A stretch of 24,733 bases of DNA from CAYOLL01 sp964404765 [NCBI: uncultured Gemmatimonadota bacterium] (lineage in GTDB: Bacteria; 4572-55): the NCBI GenBank assembly GCA_964404765.1, contig CAYOLL010000072.1, forward strand, positions 1-24,733. Direction: 5' to 3'. Under the pieces are notes generated by a model. That model did no database searches. It was not told the DNA's origin and saw nothing but the letters and a program-made list of their open reading frames with translations. Positions 1 through 7,609 of this stretch are shown piece after piece (within the stretch, counting starts at the first letter, position 1; the number at the start of each line of letters is the position of its first letter). A program made the position numbers and the translations under genes.

Positions 1-390
1 CTGAATGACATCCACGGCCCCGGTCGCTTTCCACAAACTTGTACCAAGAACCAAACTTTTTTAACCGCAAAGTTTGCAGAGCCAGCAAAGAAAAAAACTC
101 TGTGGAACTCTGCGATCCTGAATTATTCACAAATCTTAACGCAAACGTCGCAATTGACGCTAAAGACGCAAGTTGCGAATTTATATCTGAAAAATGGATT
201 ATGAGGCAACCTAATCGTTTTAAATTCAGCTAATTTAAAACAAATCAAACGTTTGCGTCGTTTGCGCCGTTTGCGTCTCTTGCGTTTATGAATTATTCAG
301 GCGATAAACTTTGTGAACTTTGCGGTTAAGATTCTCGCGGATAACGCGAATGTTTGGGTGTAATTTTATAAAATTACTCGTTTTCAGGTT
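1..390. repeat. Nested palindromic intergenic element (copy 1) with flanking repeat scrap
   Basis: This 390-base gap has no convincing gene. From about 62 to 370 it is a nested imperfect palindrome. It begins ACCGCAAAGTTTGCAGAG (63-80) and closes with the inverse-like AACTTTGCGGT (316-326). Inside are inverted blocks rich in GCAAACG and CGTTTGCG (about 139-175 and 245-290). The right tail (313-370, containing AAGATTCTCGC and GTAATTTTATA) recurs with few changes at 4437-4494. Bases 28-52, read on the minus strand, match a second repeat family (GTTTGTGGAAA core) also seen near 5725 and 20855. The 64-aa frame at 39-233 lies within the palindrome and is not credible. Confidence 0.7.
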
Positions 391-2739
391 TCAGGGCTTA
401 GCCGACAGCTTATCCAAAACAACCCGCCCGGCGCGGTCATATCGCCCGAACGTCAGCACGCCGGTCGGGCAGCTTTGGACGCAGGCCGAACAGCGCACGC
501 ACTGCGGATCGGTCATCGGTTGACCCTTGTTGGCAAAGTTCATAATATCGATGCCCTGATGACAAACGGACGTGCAGATATTGCAGGAAATACATTTTTT
601 TTGATCCACAAAAATGCGAAAGCGCGAGAAGCGGGCATAAATATGCATGAGCGCCGCCAGCGGACAAAAGAAGCGACACCAGACGCGACCGGAATAGCGA
701 AAATAAAGGCCGACGCCAATCAGTCCGCCCAGGAAAATATCCACCAGCCATTTGTAGGAAAAAAAATTGACAAGTTGACCGGCGCCTTTTCCTTCCAGCA
801 ATCGCAAAAAATTGGCGGCAGCCCACGAATCCGGCCAAATCCAGCCGACAATCCGCAAGCCGAGCAGCACAAAAGCGGTGAGCAGGATAAATTGACCGGC
901 CATATTCAGGCGGTTCCAGGCCGGACCATGCGGCATTTTGGATCGTTGCCGGTCGCCCATGGTTTCGGCCAGCGCGCCGCAGGAGCAAATCCAGCCGCAA
1001 TACGCGCCTTTACCATAGCGGTAGACGAGCGCCGGAATGATCACAAAAGTTTGGATAAAGGCAATGGCCAGCCACCACGCATTGGGGTGGTCGGTAAAAA
1101 CATTGTAGACATTGAGCGGCCAGGCCAGAATTAAGCCGTAGGCGCGCCAATACGCGCGGGGATGACCCCACTCCGGCCAATTGCCCGCCAGATAATCGGC
1201 TTCGGGAATATACATCTCAAAAAGCCGATCGGCTATTGCCCGTCCCCAACCAGCGGAAAACCAGCCGTTGTAGCCTAAGTAGGGCAGGATAATTTCCGGC
1301 AAAATAAACAGCGGCAGGATTTGCACAACCATCAAGGTCAGGGTTTGGGCACGGACGTAGGGCGTACGTCGTGTCCGAATCCGCTGCCAGCCAAAAAATA
1401 CGACGCAGGCGCTATAAAGCAGTGTATAGTAAAAGGAACGGGATTTAAGCGCGACCGCCAGAGTACCGATCATGGTTGCGCGATCAGTGGCCAGGCTTGT
1501 CAGGTGTCCCAGCAGGTGGGGCATGTTGCCGGGCCAGGGATCGAGCCAGGTTTCGGTTGGGCCACCGGATTTCCAGGTGTACAGAAATGTCAGCGCCAAC
1601 AAAAATAGAAGCAGAATCAGCCATGACACCGGACGGGTTTCGCCGGCAATCGGCAGCCCGGAACGACGAAAAAAGGCCAGCGGCGCTTCGCGCCCGATCA
1701 TTACAAAGACCGTATCATTAAAGATGGCTTTGCGCTCGCCGCTGACGGTTTCCAGCTCCACAAGTTGTTCGCGGATATCGCGCACGGTTGTGCCAAGCGC
1801 CAGGCGGAGCGATCCCGGCGGATTTTCGCCGCGCAGTTGATAGCCGCCGGCGGTGGAAACACGCTCATGCGTCGGTTTTTCAATCATGACGCGGGCGAAC
1901 GGGTTTTGCTCCAGCGCTTTAAGCTTGGCCAGGTTGTCGGGTTTGGGGCGATTGAATTGCGGTTGACGATAGCTGATGGTGACGTGTGCTCCGGCGGCGG
2001 CCAAAGCCACCGCGGCCTCCACGGCGGAATCGCCGCCGCCAACGACCAGCACGTTTTTTCCGGCCAGAACGCGCGGATCGTGCAGACGATGATAAACTTT
2101 CGGCAAGTCTTCACCGGGACAGTTCAGCCGCCGATAGTTGCCGCTGCGGCCAATCGCGATAATGACCCGCTGCGCGGCAATCGTTTGCCCATCACTACAT
2201 TGAAGAACCACCTGATTTCCGACCCGCCCGATGCGTCCGATATCGGCGATAATCGGCACGATGCCGGCCTGGAGGCGCTGCGCTTCCATTTCCTGCACCA
2301 GCGCTTCTTTGATTTCGGCCTGGATTTGAAAATCACCGGCAGGCGTAAAATCGGCCGGATAGGTAAAAATAGGCTTTTGGGCGGGAAAGTCGATAATGGT
2401 GGAAAAAGGCTGGCGGGTCTCGAAAATCTGAAAGCGCAGGCCACGTTTTTTCGCTTCGATAGCTGCGGCGATGCCGGCCACACCGCCGCCGATAATCGCC
2501 AAATCGAGCGCTTCTCCAACGCCGGGTCTGAAACTTGGCTCGGCAAGGAAGGCTTGCACCGTTTTAGCTCCGGAGTCAATGGCGAATTTGAGCAAGGGTA
2601 CGCCGGTCAAGTCGCCTACAATGCGCACGCCAGGGATGGTTGTTGTGCCGTCAGGCCGTATTTCCGGCAGCTTTTCCACAACGCCGGCCGGCCATTGGGT
2701 ATGCAGCCAATGCATGTAGGTGGCGAGGATATTTTTCAT
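391..2739 (-). CDS. FAD/NAD(P)-dependent oxidoreductase fused to membrane polyferredoxin (NapH/RdxA-like)
   Basis: A 782-residue fusion. Residues 78-365 form a thioredoxin-reductase-like flavoprotein: FAD-binding GGGVAG at 84-89 and NAD(P)-binding GGGDSA at 234-239. The CxxC redox pair of true thioredoxin reductases is absent, as in YpdA-like enzymes. From about 372 several membrane segments follow. Then comes a cysteine cluster of the NapH/NosR/RdxA type (YCGWICSCG) and two C-terminal 4Fe-4S motifs (CISCNICTSVC, CVRCSACVQSC). The layout suggests electrons pass from NAD(P)H through FAD to iron-sulfur centres at or across the membrane; the acceptor is unknown. Residues 1-75 contain GVRIVGDLTGVPLLKFA, like the C-terminal FAD-contacting motif of thioredoxin reductases but placed first. 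An AAGGG ribosome site lies 8 bases before the ATG. It has no operon partner in view. The domain calls are firm; the physiological role is not. Confidence 0.85.
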   Translation of the reverse strand: MKNILATYMHWLHTQWPAGVVEKLPEIRPDGTTTIPGVRIVGDLTGVPLLKFAIDSGAKTVQAFLAEPSFRPGVGEALDLAIIGGGVAGIAAAIEAKKRGLRFQIFETRQPFSTIIDFPAQKPIFTYPADFTPAGDFQIQAEIKEALVQEMEAQRLQAGIVPIIADIGRIGRVGNQVVLQCSDGQTIAAQRVIIAIGRSGNYRRLNCPGEDLPKVYHRLHDPRVLAGKNVLVVGGGDSAVEAAVALAAAGAHVTISYRQPQFNRPKPDNLAKLKALEQNPFARVMIEKPTHERVSTAGGYQLRGENPPGSLRLALGTTVRDIREQLVELETVSGERKAIFNDTVFVMIGREAPLAFFRRSGLPIAGETRPVSWLILLLFLLALTFLYTWKSGGPTETWLDPWPGNMPHLLGHLTSLATDRATMIGTLAVALKSRSFYYTLLYSACVVFFGWQRIRTRRTPYVRAQTLTLMVVQILPLFILPEIILPYLGYNGWFSAGWGRAIADRLFEMYIPEADYLAGNWPEWGHPRAYWRAYGLILAWPLNVYNVFTDHPNAWWLAIAFIQTFVIIPALVYRYGKGAYCGWICSCGALAETMGDRQRSKMPHGPAWNRLNMAGQFILLTAFVLLGLRIVGWIWPDSWAAANFLRLLEGKGAGQLVNFFSYKWLVDIFLGGLIGVGLYFRYSGRVWCRFFCPLAALMHIYARFSRFRIFVDQKKCISCNICTSVCHQGIDIMNFANKGQPMTDPQCVRCSACVQSCPTGVLTFGRYDRAGRVVLDKLSAKP

Positions 2740-2848
2740 AGTTAACGCCCTTCAAGGTTTCGCTTGGAAAATGAGTTTTCAGCAGTCAGTTTTCAGCCTA
2801 AGTATTGCGTATTAAATAACTTTCGCATTTGGACGATTGACCTGTTCA

Positions 2849-3060
2849 CAAGCCCTGTAAGGGCTGCCTGTTTGTAGAAAGCGAACCACATCCGAATTAG
2901 CCCCATCGGGGCGGCCTGTGAGACGTAAATACATTAAACGGGTCGCCCCGATGGGGCTATAAGTTTGCTACAAACAGGTCGCCCCGATGGGGCTTGAAAT
3001 GCGGAAGCTATTTAGTACACGTTCCTAAGTAATTATTGCAACGCGGCGTAGCACTATAAT
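2849..3060. repeat. Cluster of GCCCCGATGGGGC-type palindromic repeats
   Basis: The gap 2740-3343 holds several related hairpin units: AGCCCTGTAAGGGCTGCCTG near 2851-2870, AGCCCCATCGGGGCGGCCTG at 2899-2918, and the inverse form GGTCGCCCCGATGGGGCT at 2941-2958 and 2978-2995. CTGTTTGTAG (2868-2877) and CTACAAACAG (2968-2977) are perfect inverses, so the whole block folds as one larger palindrome. A tail at 3043-3056 (CGGCGTAGCACTAT) resembles the edge of the palindrome near 6881-6894. This is non-coding repeat DNA. Confidence 0.7.
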
Positions 3061-3102
3061 CTAAAAGCCAGCATCGCAAATTACCGCTAAATCTTCCGCT
3101 TG

Positions 3103-3291
3103 TCAATCCGCTTTTACGCGGATACCTAATTCCACCGGTGTTTTGAAAATTGTCAATGGCGTCAAATGGAAATCGGCGTCGCCCTCAACCAAAATTGCAT
3201 GCGGCAAAACGATACTGCGAGCAATTTTCATTTGGAAAGCGAAAAGTAAGTTGACAATTGGAAGCCTCAGAGCTAATATTGAATTAGACAA
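3103..3291 (-). CDS. Possible 62-aa small ORF, unrecognised
   Basis: A short minus-strand frame that opens with TTG, with AAGGA about 8 bases upstream. I do not recognise the product. The C-terminal half (VLPHAILVEGDADFHLTPL) has a protein-like character and could be a fragment of a lost gene. Against it: the frame overlaps a well-formed plus-strand promoter at 3251-3279 that serves oppB, it uses a non-ATG start, and it stands alone. It is kept only as a weak possibility. Confidence 0.2.
   Translation of the reverse strand: MSNSILALRLPIVNLLFAFQMKIARSIVLPHAILVEGDADFHLTPLTIFKTPVELGIRVKAD
3251..3279 (+). promoter_or_regulatory. Sigma70-type promoter for oppB
   Basis: A perfect -35 box TTGACA (3251-3256), a 17-base spacer, and TAATAT (3274-3279, 4 of 6 to consensus). 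Transcription would start near 3286, giving a leader of about 58 bases before the oppB ATG at 3344. Confidence 0.5.
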
Positions 3292-3343
3292 AAGAGTTAT
3301 CCTTATTCATGCGCCAAATTAACCCTGCTCAGAGTAGACCGAC

Positions 3344-4309
3344 ATGCGCCAATTTTTGATTCGCCGGATTTTACAATCTTTGCCGATTATTGCCGGGGTG
3401 TTGGTCCTGACCTTTTTTTTTGCCAACCTGATGCCCGGCGATCCACTGGCCATGTATGTCAACCCGGAATTTAGCCCGGAGTTACGCGCCCAAATGGCAG
3501 TCCGCTTTGGTTTAAACGATCCTTTGCCTACCCGTTTTTTTAAGTGGTCAAAAAACTTTTTGTGCGGCGATTTTGGCATTTCGTACACCCACAACCGCCC
3601 GGTTCGCGACATCATTCTCGAGGCCATTCCGCACACGCTGCTACTGAGCAGTATCTCCTTAGTTGTGGCTGTTGTCACCGGCGTTTTTCTGGGCACCATC
3701 TCGGCTTTAAAGCGTTACTCCGGCTTGGATTACGTCATTACTATTCTATCGCTTTTTATCTACGCCATGCCGACTTTTTGGTTGGCGATCATGCTGGTGA
3801 CCGTGTTTTCGCTTAAGCTGGGCTGGCTGCCGCCTTCCAACGTCATGTCGATTGATGCCGAAAATCTAAACCTTTTGGCATACTTATGGGATCGGCTAAA
3901 ACATTTAATTATGCCGGTCATTATTATGGGTGTCGGCACAGCGGCGGCCAAAGCGCGCTACATGCGCAGCAGCCTGTTGGAAGTCGTCCGGCAAGATTAC
4001 ATCCGCACTGCGCGGGCCAAGGGTTTGCCCGAATATCTGGTGATCGGCAAACATGCCTTGCGGAACGCGCTGATTCCGATCATCACCCTGATCGGTATTA
4101 GCGTGCCGGCTCTGCTGGAAGGTTCGCTTGTTGTCGAAGTTATTTTTGCCTGGCCCGGTATGGGTCAACTTGTTGTCAATTCAATTTTTAACCGTGATTA
4201 TCCGCTGGTCATGGCCGTGACTTTTATTTCCGCTGTGATGGTTATTTTGGGGAATCTTCTGGCGGATCTGGCTTATTCCTGGGTTGATCCACGCATTCAT
4301 TTCGAATAA
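3344..4309 (+). CDS. ABC transporter permease, OppB/DppB family
   Basis: A 321-residue inner-membrane permease of the peptide/nickel importer class. The N-terminus (RRILQSLPIIAGVLVLTFFF) and the GDP motif after it are typical of DppB/OppB, and about six membrane segments can be seen. The cytoplasmic EAA loop that contacts the ATPase is present (DYIRTARAKGLPE, near residue 221). The length is close to the family norm. It would pair with the OppC-like permease at 4541. No substrate-binding protein or ATPase subunits are in the window, so the substrate (oligopeptide, dipeptide or other) cannot be told. The ATG has only a weak ribosome site. Confidence 0.9.
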   Translation: MRQFLIRRILQSLPIIAGVLVLTFFFANLMPGDPLAMYVNPEFSPELRAQMAVRFGLNDPLPTRFFKWSKNFLCGDFGISYTHNRPVRDIILEAIPHTLLLSSISLVVAVVTGVFLGTISALKRYSGLDYVITILSLFIYAMPTFWLAIMLVTVFSLKLGWLPPSNVMSIDAENLNLLAYLWDRLKHLIMPVIIMGVGTAAAKARYMRSSLLEVVRQDYIRTARAKGLPEYLVIGKHALRNALIPIITLIGISVPALLEGSLVVEVIFAWPGMGQLVVNSIFNRDYPLVMAVTFISAVMVILGNLLADLAYSWVDPRIHFE

Positions 4310-4360
4310 TCCGAGGCCACCTCAAATCGTTGATGCATAACACGGTAAACCGCAAATTTT

Positions 4361-4494
4361 TACCGCAAAGTTCACAAAGCCTTACGCAGAGTCACGCAAA
4401 GAAAAGAAAACTCTGCGAAACTCTGCGTTAAACTTGGCGAACTTTGCGGTAAAGATTCTCGCACACAGCGCAAATGTTAGGTTGTAATTTTATA
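4361..4494. repeat. Palindromic intergenic element (copy 2) between oppB and oppC
   Basis: This shares both ends with the element at 62-370. It starts ACCGCAAAGTTCACAAAGC and ends with AACTTTGCGGTAAAGATTC and a GTTGTAATTTTATA tail. Central blocks ACTCTGCG repeat and pair with CGCAGAGT. It fills most of the 231-base gap inside what is normally a tight permease pair, which suggests insertion into an existing operon. Confidence 0.7.
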
Positions 4495-4540
4495 ACGTGA
4501 CCCATCACCTTGGTAATAAATTTTCATTGAGTCCGCGAAC

Positions 4541-5704
4541 ATGTCCAAAAAAATCATTTTATATGAAAAGGACTACCAGCTCTTTCCATTGCCGGGCCTG
4601 CTCTCGGCCATTGTGCCGGGATTGGGACAAATCCTGCGCCGGCAATATAGTAAAGGGTTGCTTTTTTTAGCCGGGTTTTTCTTGCTGAGCCAAATCACCA
4701 TTGCCCGCAGCGAAAAAATCGCCGCAATACTCCACTCATCCATGCCGGGCGATTGGATCGCCATTGTTTTTCTGGGCCTGGGCCTGATTGGCATCTGGCT
4801 CGGCGCAATTTACGATGCCGCACTGGAAAAATTGCCTGATCCGGACAAAGAAAGCAGCCAATGGGCTAAAGCCTGGCGGCATTTTGCCCGGAATCATCTG
4901 GCGGTGGCCGGTTTAATATGCGTTGTATTTTTTTATATCGTCGCAATTTTAGCGCCTATCCTTGCTTCGCACGATCCGAACATTCCGGAGGATGTGCTGA
5001 AAACGCGCTACCTTTCGCTTTCCGCCGACCATTTTTTGGGCACTGATAAATTTGGCCGCGATATTTTTAGCCGTCTGGTTTACGGCTCGCGCATTTCCCT
5101 GTCGGTCGGCTTTATCGCCGTGTCTATTTCCATCGTAGTCGGGATGTGGGTCGGTACGGTAGCCGGCTACTTTGGCGGCAAAGTAGACGCATTTTTGATG
5201 CGCTTTGTCGATATTTTGCTGGCATTTCCGCGCCTGTTTTTAGTGCTGGCGCTGGTGGCGGTTTACTCCAATTCGTTATGGCTGACGATGGCCGTCCTGG
5301 GCCTGACCGGTTGGATGAGCACGTCCCGGATTGTGCGCGGCGAGGTGCTTAAAATCAAGCACGAAGATTTTATTACCGCTGCCCGGGCGCTGGGCATGAC
5401 TGATAGCCGCATCATTTTCCGGCACATCCTGCCAAATATTTTAGCGCCGGTCATTATTGTCGCCACGCTGGGCGTGGGCAACATTATCCTGACCGAAAGC
5501 TTTTTGAGCTACCTTGGCCTGAGTGTTCAGCCGCCAACGCCAACCTGGGGCAGCATCATCAACGATGGCCAGGATAATTTGATCGGCGCGTGGTGGATTA
5601 CGACCTTTCCCGGCCTGGCCATCGTGCTGACGGTTCTGGCCTATAACCTGATTGGCGACGGCCTGCGCGATGCCCTGGACCCGCGGCTGCGTGATGATTT
5701 TTAG
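4541..5704 (+). CDS. ABC transporter permease, OppC/DppC family, with extra N-terminal membrane domain
   Basis: A 387-residue protein. Residues from about 105 to the end are a standard DppC/OppC permease: HFLGTDKFGRDIFSRLVYGSR is the family signature, and the EAA loop is DFITAARALGMTDSRI. Residues 1-100 are an addition with their own membrane segments (LLSAIVPGLGQIL, then RRQYSKGLLFL, then a segment near 70-92). The PGLGQ...Y.KGLL pattern resembles small TM2/DUF5683-like membrane domains. The partner is the OppB-like permease upstream. The start follows a weak ribosome site. The permease call is strong; the identity of the N-terminal domain is tentative. Confidence 0.88.
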   Translation: MSKKIILYEKDYQLFPLPGLLSAIVPGLGQILRRQYSKGLLFLAGFFLLSQITIARSEKIAAILHSSMPGDWIAIVFLGLGLIGIWLGAIYDAALEKLPDPDKESSQWAKAWRHFARNHLAVAGLICVVFFYIVAILAPILASHDPNIPEDVLKTRYLSLSADHFLGTDKFGRDIFSRLVYGSRISLSVGFIAVSISIVVGMWVGTVAGYFGGKVDAFLMRFVDILLAFPRLFLVLALVAVYSNSLWLTMAVLGLTGWMSTSRIVRGEVLKIKHEDFITAARALGMTDSRIIFRHILPNILAPVIIVATLGVGNIILTESFLSYLGLSVQPPTPTWGSIINDGQDNLIGAWWITTFPGLAIVLTVLAYNLIGDGLRDALDPRLRDDF

Positions 5705-5724
5705 TCAGGGTTTCCTAAATTTTC

Positions 5725-5753
5725 GGCTCGTGGAGCACGTTTGTGGAATCCAA
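5725..5753 (+). repeat. GGCTCRTGGARCA...GTTTGTGGAA repeat scrap
   Basis: Just after oppC, this stretch matches the left end of the element at 20855-20885 and, inverted, bases 28-52. It runs directly into the transposase remnant, so part of the match (TGTGGAATCCAA) could instead be transposase coding sequence. Confidence 0.4.
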
Positions 5754-5966
5754 GCGTTGGAAAGAGCCGCGCCAACCAGGCCGGCAATACCCGGCCACGA
5801 CAAAAAGATTGAGTATAACTACATCCGCCATGGCACGGAAGCACTCTTAACCGGGCTTAACATCGGCACCGGAAGAATTTTTGGCTGTTGCCTGCCCACC
5901 CGAACCGAAGAAGACTTTGCCGCTTTTGTGGAGGCGTTGGTTCAGGGACATCCGCAATTATCCTGA
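5742..5966 (+). pseudogene. IS630-family transposase remnant
   Basis: Read in frame from 5742, the sequence gives CGIQALERAAPTRPAIPGHD, then a piece including YNYIRHGTEALLTGLNIGTG, then PTRTEEDFAAFVEAL, and stops at 5966. That order (GIQALER, RHGT, NIGTG, TRTEEDF) matches the middle of IS630-family DDE transposases. Only about 75 of roughly 340 residues remain. The N-terminal DNA-binding part and the first catalytic Asp are absent, as is everything C-terminal. No intact terminal inverted repeats are seen. A frame joined to upstream oppC sequence (from 5652) is accidental. Confidence 0.75.
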
Positions 5967-5985
5967 ATTAATGAAAGGCCACCAA

Positions 5986-6435
5986 ATGGAACTAAAACCC
6001 ATCGGTATCGTCCGTTCGCCTATCCGGGAAATGATAGATGAAAATTGGGGCGAAGTTGTTGCAGAGATTCACGTTGAGCCGGCGTTAGCGGATGGCTTGC
6101 GGGGTCTGGAGCAATTTTCTCATGCGATTATTGTCTATCATCTGCATCAGGCCGGATTTGCGGTGGCGACCGATTTGCAGCGTCATCCGCGCGGGCGGAT
6201 GGATTTGCCCAAAGTCGGCATTTTTGCCCAACGCGCCAAACATCGGCCAAACCCAATTGGCCTGACGGCTGTGCCGATTCTTTCGGTCAAGCCGCCGATT
6301 TTATGCGTTAAGGGGTTAGACGCCATTGATGGCACGCCGGTGCTGGATATCAAGCCGTATGTGCCGGTATTTGATCGGATCGAAAATGCGGTTATTGCGG
6401 ATTGGCTGACGGAAATTATGAAGGGCTATTTTTAA
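5986..6435 (+). CDS. trmO: tRNA (N6-threonylcarbamoyladenosine(37)-N6)-methyltransferase TrmO
   Basis: A 149-residue member of the TsaA/TrmO (VirR/YaeB) family, which uses S-adenosylmethionine to methylate t6A37 in tRNAs that read ACY codons. The N-terminus ELKPIGIVRSPIRE and the core FAQRAKHRPNPIGLT (the HRPNPIG signature) are diagnostic, followed by LDAIDGTPVLDIKPYVP. The ATG at 5986 is chosen because the protein family starts just before the PIGIVRSP strand and AAAGG lies 7 bases upstream. A longer frame to 5881 runs through the transposase remnant. The length fits the short bacterial/archaeal form that lacks the C-terminal extension of the E. coli enzyme. Confidence 0.9.
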   Translation: MELKPIGIVRSPIREMIDENWGEVVAEIHVEPALADGLRGLEQFSHAIIVYHLHQAGFAVATDLQRHPRGRMDLPKVGIFAQRAKHRPNPIGLTAVPILSVKPPILCVKGLDAIDGTPVLDIKPYVPVFDRIENAVIADWLTEIMKGYF

Positions 6436-6523
6436 TTTAGTGGGAAAAAATTGTGGGTAAATAGCAATGGGATACAAAAGCTCGAAACTTCATGAAACGT
6501 TGCTATGAAAAAAAGAAGATAAT

Positions 6524-6740
6524 GGCTCATGGAACCTTTTTACGGAAAAGGCTAAAGCCGCCTAAAAAAAGTGGATGGCTTTTTCAAACCCCAGCATGAA
6601 TGCTGGGGTTGTTGGATTTAAGAATCCGCTAACCCCGGCATTTATGCCGGGGATTTCTGCTACTCAACCGACCCGTTGTACGGCTTTAGCCATCTTCATG
6701 GCCTAGAATGAGGATTCCCGTAAAAAAATTCGAAGAACCA
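6524..6740. repeat. Large nested palindromic element upstream of the TIR module (left)
   Basis: Outer arms CTTTTTACGG (near 6537) and CCGTAAAAAAA (near 6719) enclose GGCTAAAGCCG (6550-6560) against CGGCTTTAGCC (6681-6691). Inside these are two perfect hairpins, AACCCCAGCAT/ATGCTGGGGTT (6587-6610) and CCCCGGCAT/ATGCCGGGG (6633-6652). The left edge carries GGCTCATGGAACC (6524-6536), shared with the element at 20855. No coding potential. Confidence 0.75.
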
Positions 6741-6778
6741 AGATAATGTAGAGGGCTGTTTGAAGATTACTATTTTAA

Positions 6779-6904
6779 GAACCTATTGTTCTGCGGCATA
6801 AGTTCGTGTGAACTTTTTTTCAAGGTCAAAACCTGACGGGTTTCCGAAACCCGTCAGGTTTAAGTTCACACGAATTTACGCCGTGTAGCACTATGAACCT
6901 ATTG
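6779..6904. repeat. MITE-like palindromic element with 10-bp direct repeats
   Basis: The core is an almost perfect hairpin, AAACCTGACGGGTTTC (6829-6844) against GAAACCCGTCAGGTTT (6846-6861). Outside it are 22-base arms (6794-6815 and 6862-6883) with two mismatches. The direct repeat GAACCTATTG occurs at 6779-6788 and 6895-6904, flanking the palindrome like a target-site duplication. This block lies immediately before the promoter region of the TIR-like gene. Confidence 0.7.
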
Positions 6905-6930
6905 CAAATGCAGTAAAAAAACCTTATTTT
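6902..6930 (+). promoter_or_regulatory. Possible promoter of the TIR/TPR module
   Basis: TTGCAA (6902-6907), a 17-base spacer and TATTTT (6925-6930). Each hexamer matches consensus at 4 of 6. It is correctly placed about 47 bases before the gene start, but this is a weak prediction. Confidence 0.3.
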
Positions 6931-6977
6931 GAATAGGGACGAGAAGCTAGTTTGATCTTGCATCTTGGGAGGTTATT

Positions 6978-7607
6978 ATGGAATTATTATCTCAATTATA
7001 TAATGAGAAAATAGAACGATTGCGGGCTGCTTACGCTCTTGAAACTGATACTGCTGTTAAATTTAAGCTAGAACACCAGATAAGGGAAACTGAAGAAGAA
7101 ATGCGCAGACAGGGCATTGTAACTGCGTCAATGGAGAGATATAAGGAACTCAAAAGTGAAAAAACTGATCTTGATTTGTTTCTTCTTTATGATCAAATCG
7201 ATAAGGATGAAATTGCGAAAATTTTGAAGTTAACGATAAGCGGCAAGTTTTCATTCTGGCCTGACCCGGAAGCACGAGTAACTTCGGAATGGCTTAATGA
7301 TGGCGAATCGTTTTTATACCGCTGTAAATTACTTGTTGTCTTTATAGGCGGCGGTAAGGAGCCTTGGAATGATAGAACCCTAAGCAAATTTTTGACGCAA
7401 AGTAATGAGCGGAAGATGCAGACAATTTTATTAGTGATGAACACGGCAAAAAGGAACCCACGTCCTCCGTTTTTTTTACGTGACAGCCTTTTAATTGACT
7501 TCCGTAATCTATCGCAAGACCCTTGCAAATTCTTAAGCACGGAGATAGAAGCTATCCTTGAATCAATTGATTTGGCAGCACAGCGGCAAGAAAAGCGAAG
7601 GAAATAG
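6978..7607 (+). CDS. TIR-like domain protein with effector-associated-type helical N-terminus
   Basis: A 209-residue soluble protein. Residues 1-45 form one charged amphipathic helix pair (LYNEKIERLRAAYALETD, then VKFKLEHQIRETEEE). This resembles the small adaptor (effector-associated) segments attached to TIR, caspase and protease effectors in bacterial conflict proteins. Residues 64-180 read as a TIR-like fold: DLFLLYDQIDKDEIAKIL as strand A/helix A, KLLVVFIGGGKEPWNDRTL as the strand with the G-x-x-PW motif, then TILLVMN and FLRDSLLIDFRNL. Glu110 lies about ten residues before the LVVFIG strand, where catalytic TIRs carry the NADase glutamate, but the alignment is by eye. GGGAGG lies 5 bases before the ATG. 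The next gene begins 2 bases after its stop, so they form an operon. It is AT-richer than its neighbours. The TIR call is moderate and enzymatic activity is unproven. Confidence 0.6.
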   Translation: MELLSQLYNEKIERLRAAYALETDTAVKFKLEHQIRETEEEMRRQGIVTASMERYKELKSEKTDLDLFLLYDQIDKDEIAKILKLTISGKFSFWPDPEARVTSEWLNDGESFLYRCKLLVVFIGGGKEPWNDRTLSKFLTQSNERKMQTILLVMNTAKRNPRPPFFLRDSLLIDFRNLSQDPCKFLSTEIEAILESIDLAAQRQEKRRK

Positions 7608-7609
7608 GT

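Noticed and set aside
475-1134. Plus-strand frame of 219 codons opposite the polyferredoxin part
   Set aside because: Shadow of the Fe-S/membrane coding region; no family features.
1765-2745. Plus-strand open frame of 326 codons opposite the oxidoreductase
   Set aside because: It is antisense to clear FAD/NAD(P) motifs, has no recognisable domain, and owes its length to G+C-rich codon structure of the real gene.
5652-5741. Start of the transposase-containing frame inside oppC
   Set aside because: This part is out-of-frame oppC sequence; only the part from about 5742 is transposase-like.
6829-6861. Intrinsic terminator
   Set aside because: The stem is strong but ends in T/A-poor flanks within a larger symmetric palindrome with direct repeats; it fits a mobile repeat better.
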